From the NCBI RefSeq assembly GCF_024347615.1, contig NZ_AP025508.1:2480001-2544000 (forward strand): a DNA stretch of 64,000 nt, read 5' to 3'. The DNA comes from Vibrio splendidus (GTDB lineage Bacteria > Pseudomonadota > Gammaproteobacteria > Enterobacterales > Vibrionaceae). Positions within the stretch are counted from its first letter, which is position 1. Every line of letters begins with the position of its first letter. Of the stretch, positions 36,606 to 45,622 are shown piece after piece. The position numbers and the translations under genes were made by a program. The notes beneath the pieces are model-generated. The model did no database searches and was not told the DNA's origin. It saw only the letters and a list, made by a program, of their open reading frames with translations.

Positions 36606-36633
36606 AAAATGCTGGCTTCTTAGTCAGCATTTT
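36606..36633 (+). terminator. Terminator of the two-component operon
   Basis: AAAATGCTG and CAGCATTTT form a 9-bp stem with a 10-nt loop. It lies only 11 bases before the ATG of the next gene, so it may also shape that gene's leader. Confidence 0.6.
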
Positions 36634-36644
36634 GTCTAAGCGCG

Positions 36645-37586
36645 ATGAAACTAAATAATAGCCCTGTAACTCAACATCAATACAACGACCACACCTTTTT
36701 CTTAAAGCGTGACGATCAACTCCACTCTCACTTTTGCGGCAATAAAGCACGAAAGTTCATGAAGCTACTCGAAGACGAACACCCGAATACGACAACCTTA
36801 ATCAGCTACGGTTCTGCGCAAGCTAACTCTCTATTCTCACTCGCTGCACTTGCAAAAATTAAAGGCTGGACGCTTGAGTTTTACGTTGACCACCTTCCTC
36901 AATGGCTACAAGAACGTCCAATCGGCAATTACCGTGGCGCTATAGACTTGGGCGCTAAGGTTATTTCAGTCAAAGAGACGGGCTCTGAGCTTCATCCTCA
37001 GGAGTATATTGAGCAAATAAGACAGCCAGATTCTCAGTGCATTGTATTGCCTGAAGGTGGACGCTCTCAGCTTTCTGAATACGGCGTGAAGCAACTGGCG
37101 ATGGAAATACTCAGCTGGACGCGTTTCGAAAACAAACACGATTTCGTGGTCGCACTACCAGCAGGAACCGGCAGTACGGCTCTGTATCTGCATAAGCATT
37201 TAAAAGTGCACAACATCCCGGTGTTAACCTGTGCGTGTGTTGGCGGCAGCGACTATTTAACGCAGCAATTCAATGAACTTGGCGAATCCGATCACCCACA
37301 GATCTTACCGCTCAAAACCAAGCACCACTTTGGTAAGTTGTATCAACAGGACTATCAAACCTGGTTGGATCTACAAGAACAAACGGATATTGAATTCGAC
37401 CTACTCTACGACCCATTGATGTGGCAATGCCTAGAGCGATGGCAAGAAGACAACCCAACCAAAACCGTCATCTATATCCATCAAGGTGGCATCTTAGGTA
37501 ATGAGTCGATGTTGCCGCGCTATCAACGTAAGTATCCAGAGATGAGCATTAGCAAAACCAAAACCAAAACCAACGCATCTTGGTAA
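36645..37586 (+). CDS. ACC deaminase / D-cysteine desulfhydrase family PLP enzyme
   Basis: This 313-residue fold-type II PLP protein shows FLKRDDQLHSHFCGNKARKF, with the PLP lysine in GNKARK, then YGSAQANS for substrate carboxylate binding, and a glycine-rich phosphate loop AGTGSTALY. The family contains 1-aminocyclopropane-1-carboxylate deaminase and D-cysteine desulfhydrase, and sequence alone here does not choose between them. It is a single gene between the kinase and the hydrolase, close behind a terminator. Confidence 0.87.
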   Translation: MKLNNSPVTQHQYNDHTFFLKRDDQLHSHFCGNKARKFMKLLEDEHPNTTTLISYGSAQANSLFSLAALAKIKGWTLEFYVDHLPQWLQERPIGNYRGAIDLGAKVISVKETGSELHPQEYIEQIRQPDSQCIVLPEGGRSQLSEYGVKQLAMEILSWTRFENKHDFVVALPAGTGSTALYLHKHLKVHNIPVLTCACVGGSDYLTQQFNELGESDHPQILPLKTKHHFGKLYQQDYQTWLDLQEQTDIEFDLLYDPLMWQCLERWQEDNPTKTVIYIHQGGILGNESMLPRYQRKYPEMSISKTKTKTNASW

Positions 37587-37648
37587 TTGTTTTCTTTATT
37601 CCCCAGTTTAGCTATTCAAGTTTTGGTAAGCTGAGAACATCACAAAAC

Positions 37649-37674
37649 AGCCATCGTACTCCCTCTCGATGGCT
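37649..37674 (+). terminator. Hairpin after the PLP enzyme gene
   Basis: AGCCATCG and CGATGGCT form an 8-bp stem with a 10-nt loop; the following ATTCATC is not a strong T-tract. Confidence 0.45.
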
Positions 37675-37801
37675 ATTCATCAGTAATAGCCTCCTGCTAT
37701 CCCTGCCATACATTTCAAGTTAAAAACAGAAATCTGGCGAGAATCATCGCGTTATCTATACTTTCGATTGGAACGTCAATTGTCATCGAAAGGAATCACG
37801 C

Positions 37802-38539
37802 ATGCGAACAATCACTACGCTCGGCCTGTTTTCAGTTTTACTGCCCTTCTCTGCGATTTCAGGAGAAAACATCACTTACCAAGTCGATAGTATGGATTAC
37901 GAAGGTTATTGGAGTGAGGCCAGTGACCAAGCGCCTTTGGTGCTGCTAATTCACGATTGGGATGGCTTAACTGATTACGAAAAGAAACGTTCTGAGATGC
38001 TCAACGAACTCGGTTACAACGTGTTCGCCATCGACCTATTTGGTAAAAGCATTCGCCCGACCGAAGTGAAAGACAAAAAACAACACACAGGCGAGTTGTA
38101 TAAAGACAGAGAAAAAATGCGTGCACTACTTAATGCGGGAGCAATGGAAGCGAAAAGGCTTGGTGGTAACTTAGATAACAACGTGATGATGGGTTACTGC
38201 TTTGGTGGCGCTGCCGTTTTAGAAGCCGCTCGTGCGGGCATCCCATCAAAAGCTTATGTTACCTTCCATGGCGGTTTATCGACACCTAAAGGACAAGACT
38301 ACTCTCAGACCAAAGCTCCGGTTGTCGTGTTCCATGGCACAGCAGATTCTATGATTACAATGGAAGATTTTGGCAGCCTTGCCGCTCAACTTGAAACAAC
38401 CAAGGTTTCGCATGAAATGATCACCTACAGTGGTGCGCCACATGCCTTTACCGTATTCGGCTCAAACAACTATCAACAAGAAGCTGACCAAAAATCCTGG
38501 GAACGCTTTACTCAGTTGTTAAGTTCGGTATCTCGTTAA
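37802..38539 (+). CDS. Secreted dienelactone hydrolase family protein
   Basis: This 245-residue alpha/beta hydrolase has a signal peptide of about 20 residues. The catalytic residues are a Cys nucleophile in GYCFGG, Asp in FHGTAD and His in APHAF, the Cys-Asp-His set of dienelactone hydrolases. The LIHDWDGL motif forms the oxyanion region. The periplasmic location is shared with other members of unknown substrate. An AAAGGAAT ribosome-binding site precedes the ATG. It is not obviously linked to the neighbouring glucan genes. Confidence 0.87.
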   Translation: MRTITTLGLFSVLLPFSAISGENITYQVDSMDYEGYWSEASDQAPLVLLIHDWDGLTDYEKKRSEMLNELGYNVFAIDLFGKSIRPTEVKDKKQHTGELYKDREKMRALLNAGAMEAKRLGGNLDNNVMMGYCFGGAAVLEAARAGIPSKAYVTFHGGLSTPKGQDYSQTKAPVVVFHGTADSMITMEDFGSLAAQLETTKVSHEMITYSGAPHAFTVFGSNNYQQEADQKSWERFTQLLSSVSR

Positions 38540-38634
38540 CGTTCAATCTAGGTAACAGCTCAACGGCAGCCTGTTACCTAATTCGTACTAATTATTAGCG
38601 AGTATTTCTTTAAATTTGGCGTCCGTCACTCAAA

Positions 38635-38650
38635 AAGAAAGCGCTTTCTT
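38635..38650. promoter_or_regulatory. LacI-type operator (copy 1), before the malM-like gene
   Basis: A perfect palindrome AAGAAAGCGCTTTCTT with a central CG, 66 bases before the malM-like start codon. It is identical to the sites at 45373, 47394 and 58417. Confidence 0.85.
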
Positions 38651-38715
38651 GTAGTGTATCTCTATTATCAATTAAGCACTCTGAATCTGATATGCTTTTT
38701 TAACTGTGAGAAATT

Positions 38716-39621
38716 ATGAAATATTTAGCAATACTACCAGCGGTATTCGCACTAAGCGCCTGTTCAACAGTGACAGAGTCACCGGTTAGCTACCACAAAA
38801 CTTCTCCGGGGCTTGAGTCACTACAAAACAACGAAAACTGTTGCGAAAGCCTGAGTACCATTCAATATCAAAGTGTTACGAATCCAGAAGAAACATCTGT
38901 TTCGATCACCACAGCAAGCCCTAAGATCGAGTTCAAATCTGGCCGCTCCTTTTCTGGAGGGCTAAAGCTTCCTACAACACTAGATACTATTCGTTTTTCA
39001 ATGACTTCAAATGCTAATTATTCAGCATTCGTTCCGTCACTTTTGGTCTTAGACAAAAATTACCAGCCGCTAGATGTCATTGGCAATGAAAGTATTAAGT
39101 ACCAACCACTTAGCCTGCTTGATGGTGCACAATATGGCGCACAAATAGAACTGCAAGAACGTTACTTAAACGGCGAGGCTCCTGCTTACTTAGTCGTATT
39201 CACAACCAGCGAAGCACTCGCGGAAACAACTCCTGTCGAAAAACCAAGTGATATGGCAATACGTTCTGGCGATATCCAGGCAAACATCGCTCACAATACG
39301 GACTACGCAATCCCCCACTCTGCGATCGGAAAAGTCTCTTTTGATTTTGAATTCACAGCAGTAACCACTGTTGTTGAAGAACAAAATCGTCAAAAGCGAG
39401 TTCAACAAATTATTCCTGAAGCAACCGCAATAAAGTCTGATCTATTAACGGAGAACCCCTTAAACCAGAAAGAGGTTTATAGCACTCTTATTGAAAACTC
39501 AGTTTCATCGGGAGACTTCAGCGCAGCACTGACTTACGTTGAAGAATCTGAACGACTAGGAATTGAAGGGATGCGAAACACCTTTGTTGACGCGATGAAA
39601 CAATATCAAAAAGCACAATAA
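38716..39621 (+). CDS. MalM-like outer-membrane-associated lipoprotein
   Basis: This 301-residue lipoprotein has a lipobox (LSACS, Cys16) and resembles the maltose operon periplasmic protein MalM: a cysteine pair after the signal, LPTTLDTIRFSM, PSLLVLDKNYQPL and a central strand-rich domain. MalM is encoded with the LamB porin in E. coli, but its exact job is unclear. Here the gene has a perfect copy of the glucan-locus operator upstream. It is therefore probably the partner of the LamB-type porin at 43836-45167 rather than of a maltose system. The C-terminal 60 residues resemble a tetratricopeptide-like helical segment. Confidence 0.8.
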   Translation: MKYLAILPAVFALSACSTVTESPVSYHKTSPGLESLQNNENCCESLSTIQYQSVTNPEETSVSITTASPKIEFKSGRSFSGGLKLPTTLDTIRFSMTSNANYSAFVPSLLVLDKNYQPLDVIGNESIKYQPLSLLDGAQYGAQIELQERYLNGEAPAYLVVFTTSEALAETTPVEKPSDMAIRSGDIQANIAHNTDYAIPHSAIGKVSFDFEFTAVTTVVEEQNRQKRVQQIIPEATAIKSDLLTENPLNQKEVYSTLIENSVSSGDFSAALTYVEESERLGIEGMRNTFVDAMKQYQKAQ

Positions 39622-39711
39622 CCTATCCTAAAAGCAGTCGCTTATTTTCCTCTTATTCCACATCCATTTTTGGTGAATGAGAATTCAATACACGACTGCT
39701 ACTTCTGAACT

Positions 39712-42525
39712 CTACTCGGGTATAAACGTGAATTCTAATTGCTCTAATTCTAAGCCTAATTTGATGAATTCAATATCCAACGAATAAAAGCCTTTATCAA
39801 GCTTAACGGACAGCCCCTCAACCGAAACTGCCTCGCCATTAGTACCATTCACTGATAGAGACATCGCATACACCTTGTTGAGACTCAAACTACACGCAGA
39901 TTGAGCCAAGGTACCGCTATCGTAATGAACAATACCCGTACATCGATACACGCCTGCATGCTTAACGTCCAAGACAATGCTCCGGTTTTCTTGGGTATTA
40001 AGTGGTAGCACTGTTACATGTTGCTCGGTAGTAAGCTGACAAAAATCACCATCAATCTTGTCCTGATACCTGTCTGAGTTTTTCGTCGAGTCAAAGCTCT
40101 TAATCGGATCAAACGTAACTAAGGGTCTATCCATTGCTGGAGATTCCATGATAAAGCGGCAGATATTGATCGCGCTTCTTTGCAACTCACCTAACGTTAA
40201 TCTCCCATCCTCAAGTGATTGTAAGGTATCGTCGTTTGATGCGTTACTTTCAGCGCCATCGTGCTCAACGACCATATACAGATCATTTTGAGAGCGAAGC
40301 ATAAAAGATGTGTAACTTCGGCTTTCAGAACCACCTTTGATTGGGTCATTCATTTTTGCCCACCAATCCGTCATCACTATCCCTTTGTAACCCCACTCCT
40401 TTCGAAGAATAGTAGTATTAAGGTCGTAATTAGATGCAGCCCAGTGACCATTAATGGGGTTGTAAGCGGTCATAATGCTTGAAGCTTGCCCTTGCCTTAC
40501 CACTATTTCAAAAGGCCTTAGATGAATCTCACGGAGCGCTCGCTGAGAAACCACACTATCAACATCAAATCGTCCAGTTTCTTGGTCGTTTGCAACCAAA
40601 TGCTTGATAGTACCGGACACGCCTGCAGATCTAAGCCCAGAAACCTGAGACGCCGCCATAGCTCCGGTCAAAAGAGGATCCTCAGAAAAATACTCGAAGT
40701 TTCGCCCGTTCAAAGGGTGACGATGAATGTTAATCCCAGGGCCAAGCAATGTATCAATATGATTGGCTTGCATCTCTTTCCCTACTAAATGAAACAGTTG
40801 TTCATTCAGTTCTGTATTCCATGTGCAGCCCAATAGCGTGCCAATCGGGACTTGTGATGCTTTGTGTCCACTATCCATTCGGATACCCGATGGGCCATCA
40901 GCAGCCGCAACAATAGGGATACCTAAATCAAACAAGCTTGGTGATACGCCACCAAAAGCCGCAGCCGTGCCAGGGGTTACCTTGGGGCTGCACATACCTT
41001 CCCCACGAACAATTGTCGCTAACTGCTTTATAGTCATTTGCGAGATAAATTCGTCAATATCCGCCTGTCCCTGCTTCACATCAAGCAACTTGATCCCCTT
41101 ATCGTCACTAAAAGGAATCAAAGCAGGGAGTTCACTGAGGATACGCTCGCTCAAATCTACGCTTCGTAGTGGTACAGATTCATAGTCGCAACTGTAAACC
41201 CCATTTTGCCCTATCTCTTTTGGAACGAGCCTTTTAAAAGCGGTGACGGGTGCCAGAGCTTCCGTTAGTTGCTCAACAACTATTAGCTCATCAACTGTTA
41301 TGCTTTCGTCAACCAGCCTTGCTTGTCGAACGCTGCCTCCCAAATAAAACTGATATTCCCCGGCTTCAAGCACATAGCTATTTGTGTGGCCCGTCTTACC
41401 ACTATCATCAAATGACGCTAACGAAGATAGAAGAAATGAAACCTTCACACGTGCTGTTTCGTTTGGAGCCAAAGTGGGTGTTTTTGCAAATCCTGTAAGT
41501 GCTCTAGATGGCTTCCCCAGCTGACCTTGAGGCGATTCAACATACAGTTGAACAACATCCTTACCACTGTATTTTTCGCCTATGTTTTTAACTTCAATAT
41601 CGAATACCAACTCTTGTTCAGAGCCGGACCCAAGAATCGTTAATGCATTTAATTTATTGGAAAATTTGGTGTAGGAAAGTCCGAAACCAAATTCAAATTG
41701 AACGGCTTTTGGGTTAAAGGTTTCAAAGTATCGGTACCCAACATAAATATCTTCTTGGTACAGGTTGCGCTCTTTGTTTCCGAAACTAGCGCTGGAAGGA
41801 TAATCAGATAAAGAGTGCGCAATAGTGTCTGTCAAACGTCCACTTGGGCTAACATCACCAGATAAAACATCAGCTAATGCATGCCCACCTTCCATCCCTG
41901 CAGCCCAGTTATATAAAATCGCCTTGAGCGAACTTGCACCTTTTAGTGAGCTTACCCATGACATATCAATAATATTGGTCACGTTCAGTATCACAATGAC
42001 ATCATCAAAATGTTCGGTCACTTTCTCCAACATTTGCATTTCGAGCGCGGTTAAATTGTAACTACCTTGCTGCTGAGCATTATCTTGATCCTCACCCGCC
42101 GTTCGCCCGATAAAAACAACGGCTTTGTTCGATTTAGCAGCTGCATCAATAACAACCGAATTTGAAAGCGGCATTTCAGCTTGAAACCAAGGCTCTGCCG
42201 CCCAACCACCGCCACCATCATTAAATGGATTCTCCTCAACCCAACGTTTGTATATCTCCACCAAACGATCATTGATATTGATCTTTGGGTGTTCACTTAA
42301 GCCATGCAATGCGTTTATTGCATACGGAACATTTACAGCTCCACCCGATCCTGTGCCACTTCGATAAGTGTCAATTTGGCAGCGACCAAACAGAGACACC
42401 GTGTCATTAGGCTGGAACGGCAGTACTGAGTCACTATTTTTTAGTAGCACGATGCCTTCTGCAGCAGCTTGTCGGCTTACTGGTGCAAGCTGCTTCTGTG
42501 CTTCGAGAATTTCCACAGTATTCAT
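39712..42525 (-). CDS. GH3 beta-glucosidase with permuted domain order
   Basis: This 937-residue glycoside hydrolase family 3 enzyme has its domains swapped. The alpha/beta sandwich that is normally C-terminal comes first (AAEGIVLLKNSDSVLPF near residue 22; GEDQDN with candidate acid/base Glu145). A fibronectin III-like domain follows at about 300-400. The TIM barrel comes last, with KHLVANDQE and the nucleophile Asp720 in GIVMTDWW. Similar permuted GH3 enzymes are known from Ruminococcus and Butyrivibrio. There is no signal peptide, so it acts on imported beta-glucosides. The extra C-terminal 130 residues look like a sandwich domain. It is divergent from an AraC-type regulator and lacks the LacI operator. 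Confidence 0.92.
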   Translation of the reverse strand: MNTVEILEAQKQLAPVSRQAAAEGIVLLKNSDSVLPFQPNDTVSLFGRCQIDTYRSGTGSGGAVNVPYAINALHGLSEHPKININDRLVEIYKRWVEENPFNDGGGGWAAEPWFQAEMPLSNSVVIDAAAKSNKAVVFIGRTAGEDQDNAQQQGSYNLTALEMQMLEKVTEHFDDVIVILNVTNIIDMSWVSSLKGASSLKAILYNWAAGMEGGHALADVLSGDVSPSGRLTDTIAHSLSDYPSSASFGNKERNLYQEDIYVGYRYFETFNPKAVQFEFGFGLSYTKFSNKLNALTILGSGSEQELVFDIEVKNIGEKYSGKDVVQLYVESPQGQLGKPSRALTGFAKTPTLAPNETARVKVSFLLSSLASFDDSGKTGHTNSYVLEAGEYQFYLGGSVRQARLVDESITVDELIVVEQLTEALAPVTAFKRLVPKEIGQNGVYSCDYESVPLRSVDLSERILSELPALIPFSDDKGIKLLDVKQGQADIDEFISQMTIKQLATIVRGEGMCSPKVTPGTAAAFGGVSPSLFDLGIPIVAAADGPSGIRMDSGHKASQVPIGTLLGCTWNTELNEQLFHLVGKEMQANHIDTLLGPGINIHRHPLNGRNFEYFSEDPLLTGAMAASQVSGLRSAGVSGTIKHLVANDQETGRFDVDSVVSQRALREIHLRPFEIVVRQGQASSIMTAYNPINGHWAASNYDLNTTILRKEWGYKGIVMTDWWAKMNDPIKGGSESRSYTSFMLRSQNDLYMVVEHDGAESNASNDDTLQSLEDGRLTLGELQRSAINICRFIMESPAMDRPLVTFDPIKSFDSTKNSDRYQDKIDGDFCQLTTEQHVTVLPLNTQENRSIVLDVKHAGVYRCTGIVHYDSGTLAQSACSLSLNKVYAMSLSVNGTNGEAVSVEGLSVKLDKGFYSLDIEFIKLGLELEQLEFTFIPE

Positions 42526-42667
42526 TTTGAGTCCTACTATTTTTTTACTTAGAGCAAAAATTTGACCTCTCGCTCTAAAAGTTAATATTGTCTTTGTTCA
42601 AAAAATAGTAATCTTAACTACGGCGTGTAACTACCAAATAAGCGACAGTAATAGGTAAAATAGCGAC
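42526..42667. promoter_or_regulatory. Divergent promoter region of GH3 and AraC genes
   Basis: This 142-base AT-rich spacer has AGAGC (42551) and GCTCT (42572) as a short dyad that might bind the AraC-type protein. No copy of the LacI palindrome is present. Confidence 0.35.
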
Positions 42668-43546
42668 ATGAAAACCAAGTTTAGACTCCAAAGTCATCAG
42701 AGATATCCCCAGATAAAATTTGCCTATGTCGATGGGCATCACGATTTCGACTTTGACGTACATAGCCATGACTTTTCTGAACTTTTCTTAGTTGTGAGTG
42801 GTAGTGGAAAGCATACGGTAGCTACCCACACTTACCCTTTAAGTACAGGAGATGTATTTGTTATTAATGGGGATATTGAACATGGATTTTGTGAAGTAAA
42901 TAAACTGAAGATTGTAAACTTGATGTTTGATACGGCATTGCCTTTTTTTGAGGTCCCTTCAATGCGTCAAATGCCAGGCTATCAAGCACTTTTCAAGGTA
43001 GAACCGATTGCTCGACAAGCATCTGAATATCAAGCAAAGCTTACGTTATCAGCTTCTCAGTTGAAACGAATCAATGAACTTCTACAACAAATCAAATCGG
43101 AATACGACAATGCAGAGCAGGGGTTTGAAATCATATTAACGAGCACAATGCAGCAACTTGCGATAGAACTTGCTCGGCGATATCAAGAACAGACCCATAG
43201 CTTACCAAAAACAACCCTAGCATTGAGCCGAGCACTTGCTCATATCGACAGCCATTACAAAGATGTGGGATTGGATACAGAAGCTATCGCGCAAGCGGCT
43301 TATATTAGTAAACGACAACTAGAAAGGCTATTTAGGCAATTTTTAAATACATCCCCAAATCAATACCTCAAAGGCCTTCAAATTAGACATTCGGCGACGC
43401 TATTATTAAACGACAGCAACAGTATCCAGCATATCGCTGAGTCTTGTGGGTTTTCTGACAGTAACTATTTTTCAAAGTGCTTTAAACTTCAAAATGGATG
43501 CAGCCCTCGAGAGTTTAGAAATCAACATGCTTGCCATAACTCATAA
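42668..43546 (+). CDS. AraC-family transcriptional regulator
   Basis: The 292-residue protein has an N-terminal cupin-type sugar-sensing domain (HSHDFSELFLVVSGSGKH, STGDVFVINGDIEHGF) and two C-terminal helix-turn-helix units. The second has HIAESCGFSDSNYFSKCFKLQNGCSPREFR, the AraC signature. It resembles the RhaS/RhaR layout. The divergent position suggests it activates the GH3 beta-glucosidase, perhaps on sensing a beta-glucoside. This gives the locus a second regulator besides the LacI-type protein. Confidence 0.9.
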   Translation: MKTKFRLQSHQRYPQIKFAYVDGHHDFDFDVHSHDFSELFLVVSGSGKHTVATHTYPLSTGDVFVINGDIEHGFCEVNKLKIVNLMFDTALPFFEVPSMRQMPGYQALFKVEPIARQASEYQAKLTLSASQLKRINELLQQIKSEYDNAEQGFEIILTSTMQQLAIELARRYQEQTHSLPKTTLALSRALAHIDSHYKDVGLDTEAIAQAAYISKRQLERLFRQFLNTSPNQYLKGLQIRHSATLLLNDSNSIQHIAESCGFSDSNYFSKCFKLQNGCSPREFRNQHACHNS

Positions 43547-43835
43547 TCCTTTACCCCTTAAGCCTTAAGCCTTAAAAGATTAGATATGCCACACATAAAA
43601 AAACCGCTTCTTTCGAAGCGGTCGATGAGTATCTTTGGCAAGAACACATTTGAAATGAAACTCAAATGTGGAAGACTCATAGCAATATAAATGAACCTCT
43701 ATACGCTGCCAAACAAAAGGTCAACTATTGCAAAAAAATTACACCTGCAGCCCTGTCCGCCCTAATGACAATGGCCTAATACTAACGACTCCCCCAGTAT
43801 ATTTGGTGTAATTAAAAGGTCTGTAGAGAGGTGAT
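43547..43835. other. Spacer with two hairpins between AraC gene and porin
   Basis: A stem ACCGCTTC/GAAGCGGT (43603-43622) with T-tract on the minus strand would terminate the porin transcript. A second stem CACATTTGA/TCAAATGTG (43645-43670) lies closer to the porin gene. The remaining sequence up to 43835 is the porin 3' region; no gene is seen. The paired hairpins could form a processed 3' RNA. Confidence 0.4.
43603..43622 (-). terminator. Intrinsic terminator of the porin transcript
   Basis: An 8-bp stem ACCGCTTC/GAAGCGGT with a 4-nt loop; on the minus strand it is followed by a run of seven or more T. Confidence 0.7.
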
Positions 43836-45167
43836 TTACCACCACATGTCAGCTTGAATACCGACAACAAAGTCACCTTCTTTACCTGTACCGTCTTGCA
43901 TTTCACCATCAAGGTAAGATGCCATGAAGCGAATCTCTGGGGATGGACCGAAGCCAGAGTGCACAACTAGAGTCGGTGCTACTGTTAACTTGTAATCATA
44001 AGAATTCTTTGACTCACCATTACGGTCTTCGTAGTTGTACATGTAACCAGCTTCGGTAGCGATAAAGAAGTTTTCTGAAATTGGGAACGTTGGTCGCACC
44101 ATTGCTGATACCCAGCCGTCTGTATCGCCATTGTCAAAATCGTTGTACTGGGTTTGAAGAGAGTGGAAAATATTCACACCATTTTCAAAAAAGTACCCAC
44201 CCCATGCTAAAGCACGTAGTGATACATCGTTTTCATCAACAGCCTTCAAACAAGACGTACCACAACCCGTACCTGTCGTTAACCAACTTTGATAGTCGCT
44301 ACCAGGCTTGTACGTGTTGTAAGTCGTAAGAGTACCGCCTAAAAGGTTGCCCGAACCTAAGCCTTTACCAGCCTGCGCGATGTATTTAGTAAAGCCTTTA
44401 TCTGACAACCCAAAGACAGACTCAGTGTGAACAATTGCCGTCATTTCATAGCCATTCTCAGCGAATGCTTCAGGGCCATTACCAAAACCTAAATCGACCA
44501 TATTGTCTGGCATATACTTAGCCATAGCGTGAAGTTCAACACTGCCAAAGTTCACGCCAGCATGAAGTGCATGCATGATGTTGTTGCTGTCACCCCAGAA
44601 ACTTGTATCGCCAGAGTCATCGCTTGCAATATAAGCAAAGTCCCACTTATTACCACCTAGCTCAACACCTTCAATACCAACACCAGTACCCGACATATCC
44701 GTGTAGAAAAAGTCGGTCATAAAAATGTAATTATCTTTACCATAAAAGCGCTTACCACCCCATACAACACCGGTTTCAGATACACCTTCAAACTCGACAA
44801 AAGTTTCTGCCATACCAATTTCGCTGTTGGTTGCATCGGCATTGGCACCAAGTTGGTTGGTTGCATATTCCGCATTGTTGGCTGCAGCTCGTGTTTTGAT
44901 TCGAATTTTCTGACCACCGTCATTCTCAAAATTTTTCTGCAGTGCAACTTCAAAGTGGCTATCCGACTCAACACCCAATCGACCTAAACGCTCTTTTGAT
45001 GCTGGGAACTTTGCACGTTTAAAATCATCATTTTCACTGAATAGAACACCAGCACGGAAATAACCGTGAAATTCAAATCCATCCGATTTTTCGGCATGTA
45101 CAGCAGGTGCAGTAGACAAGCCAGCTGTAGCGACTAAACAAGCAAGGGTAAGCTTAGAAAGTTTCAT
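43836..45167 (-). CDS. LamB-family carbohydrate porin
   Basis: The start is at 45167, with GGAG nearby; the frame is open upstream only through the operator. The 443-residue product has a signal peptide ending VHA and the LamB hallmarks FEFHGYFRAG at the mature N terminus and WGGKRFYGKDNYIFMTDFFYTDMSGTGVGIE. It ends in QADMWW, the aromatic terminus of outer-membrane barrels. LamB porins let oligosaccharides diffuse through the outer membrane. The setting (GH16, GH3, a lone LacI regulator) points to beta-glucan oligosaccharides rather than maltodextrins. Two operator palindromes lie upstream. Confidence 0.92.
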   Translation of the reverse strand: MKLSKLTLACLVATAGLSTAPAVHAEKSDGFEFHGYFRAGVLFSENDDFKRAKFPASKERLGRLGVESDSHFEVALQKNFENDGGQKIRIKTRAAANNAEYATNQLGANADATNSEIGMAETFVEFEGVSETGVVWGGKRFYGKDNYIFMTDFFYTDMSGTGVGIEGVELGGNKWDFAYIASDDSGDTSFWGDSNNIMHALHAGVNFGSVELHAMAKYMPDNMVDLGFGNGPEAFAENGYEMTAIVHTESVFGLSDKGFTKYIAQAGKGLGSGNLLGGTLTTYNTYKPGSDYQSWLTTGTGCGTSCLKAVDENDVSLRALAWGGYFFENGVNIFHSLQTQYNDFDNGDTDGWVSAMVRPTFPISENFFIATEAGYMYNYEDRNGESKNSYDYKLTVAPTLVVHSGFGPSPEIRFMASYLDGEMQDGTGKEGDFVVGIQADMWW

Positions 45168-45198
45168 AATAACTCCATGTTCCAAATTATACTTTCGC

Positions 45199-45216
45199 AA
45201 AGAAAGCGCTTTCTTT
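45199..45216. promoter_or_regulatory. LacI-type operator (copy 2), proximal to porin gene
   Basis: Perfect 18-bp palindrome AAAGAAAGCGCTTTCTTT, 32 bases before the porin start codon; it would overlap the promoter or transcript start. Confidence 0.88.
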
Positions 45217-45372
45217 ATTTTTCTTAAAAAAACCAATCGAACAGATTTAAAGAAGATCAAATCTAAGCCCACATTCACTATGCACTCTTAACCTTATTGG
45301 CTTTAACCGCTCAGTTGGTATGGAAAGAGTATAAATCGATCTCGTGAATATAAACCGTGATCAATCCCACCA

Positions 45373-45388
45373 AAGAAAGCGCTTTCTT
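45373..45388. promoter_or_regulatory. LacI-type operator (copy 3), distal to porin gene
   Basis: Perfect AAGAAAGCGCTTTCTT, 173 bases from copy 2. The pairing resembles the spacing used for repression loops. Confidence 0.85.
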
Positions 45389-45555
45389 ATGCGTGAGTCA
45401 CAAAAATAGAGATGTTAAGTATTTTGTTTGAACAATCATGGAACCAAGTAAAATGCCACTGTTCACATATTAAAGACGAATTGCTCCGTTCAATCACTCA
45501 GAACCAGTTTCGAAATACAACGTCGGTTGTCTTCCTCAAATAATCGTCGAAATAA

Positions 45556-45584
45556 AAAGGGAACATACATTGTATGTTCCCTTT
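45556..45584 (-). terminator. Intrinsic terminator of the GH16 gene
   Basis: AAAGGGAACATACA and TGTATGTTCCCTTT are 14-bp arms with almost no spacer; the minus strand then runs TTATTT. It separates GH16 from the porin promoter. Confidence 0.82.
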
Positions 45585-45622
45585 ATATTCAGACTTTTAT
45601 TCAAGCTCTTTTGTTAACAGGC

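Larger units (their letters stand above)
45168..45622. other. Porin promoter region with two operators
   Basis: These 455 bases between the GH16 stop and the porin start hold no gene. They contain the GH16 terminator (45556-45584) and LacI-type operators at 45373-45388 and 45199-45216, 173 bases apart centre to centre. The promoter should lie between or around the operators. Confidence 0.6.

Noticed and set aside
38716..45167. A maltose locus
   Set aside because: LamB- and MalM-like genes are present, but there is no MalEFGK, MalT or amylomaltase; GH16, GH3 and the shared operators indicate beta-glucan.
45168..45278. N-terminal extension of the porin (37 more codons)
   Set aside because: It would run through the operator palindrome and precede the signal peptide; the ATG at 45167 has a ribosome-binding site and a proper signal sequence.
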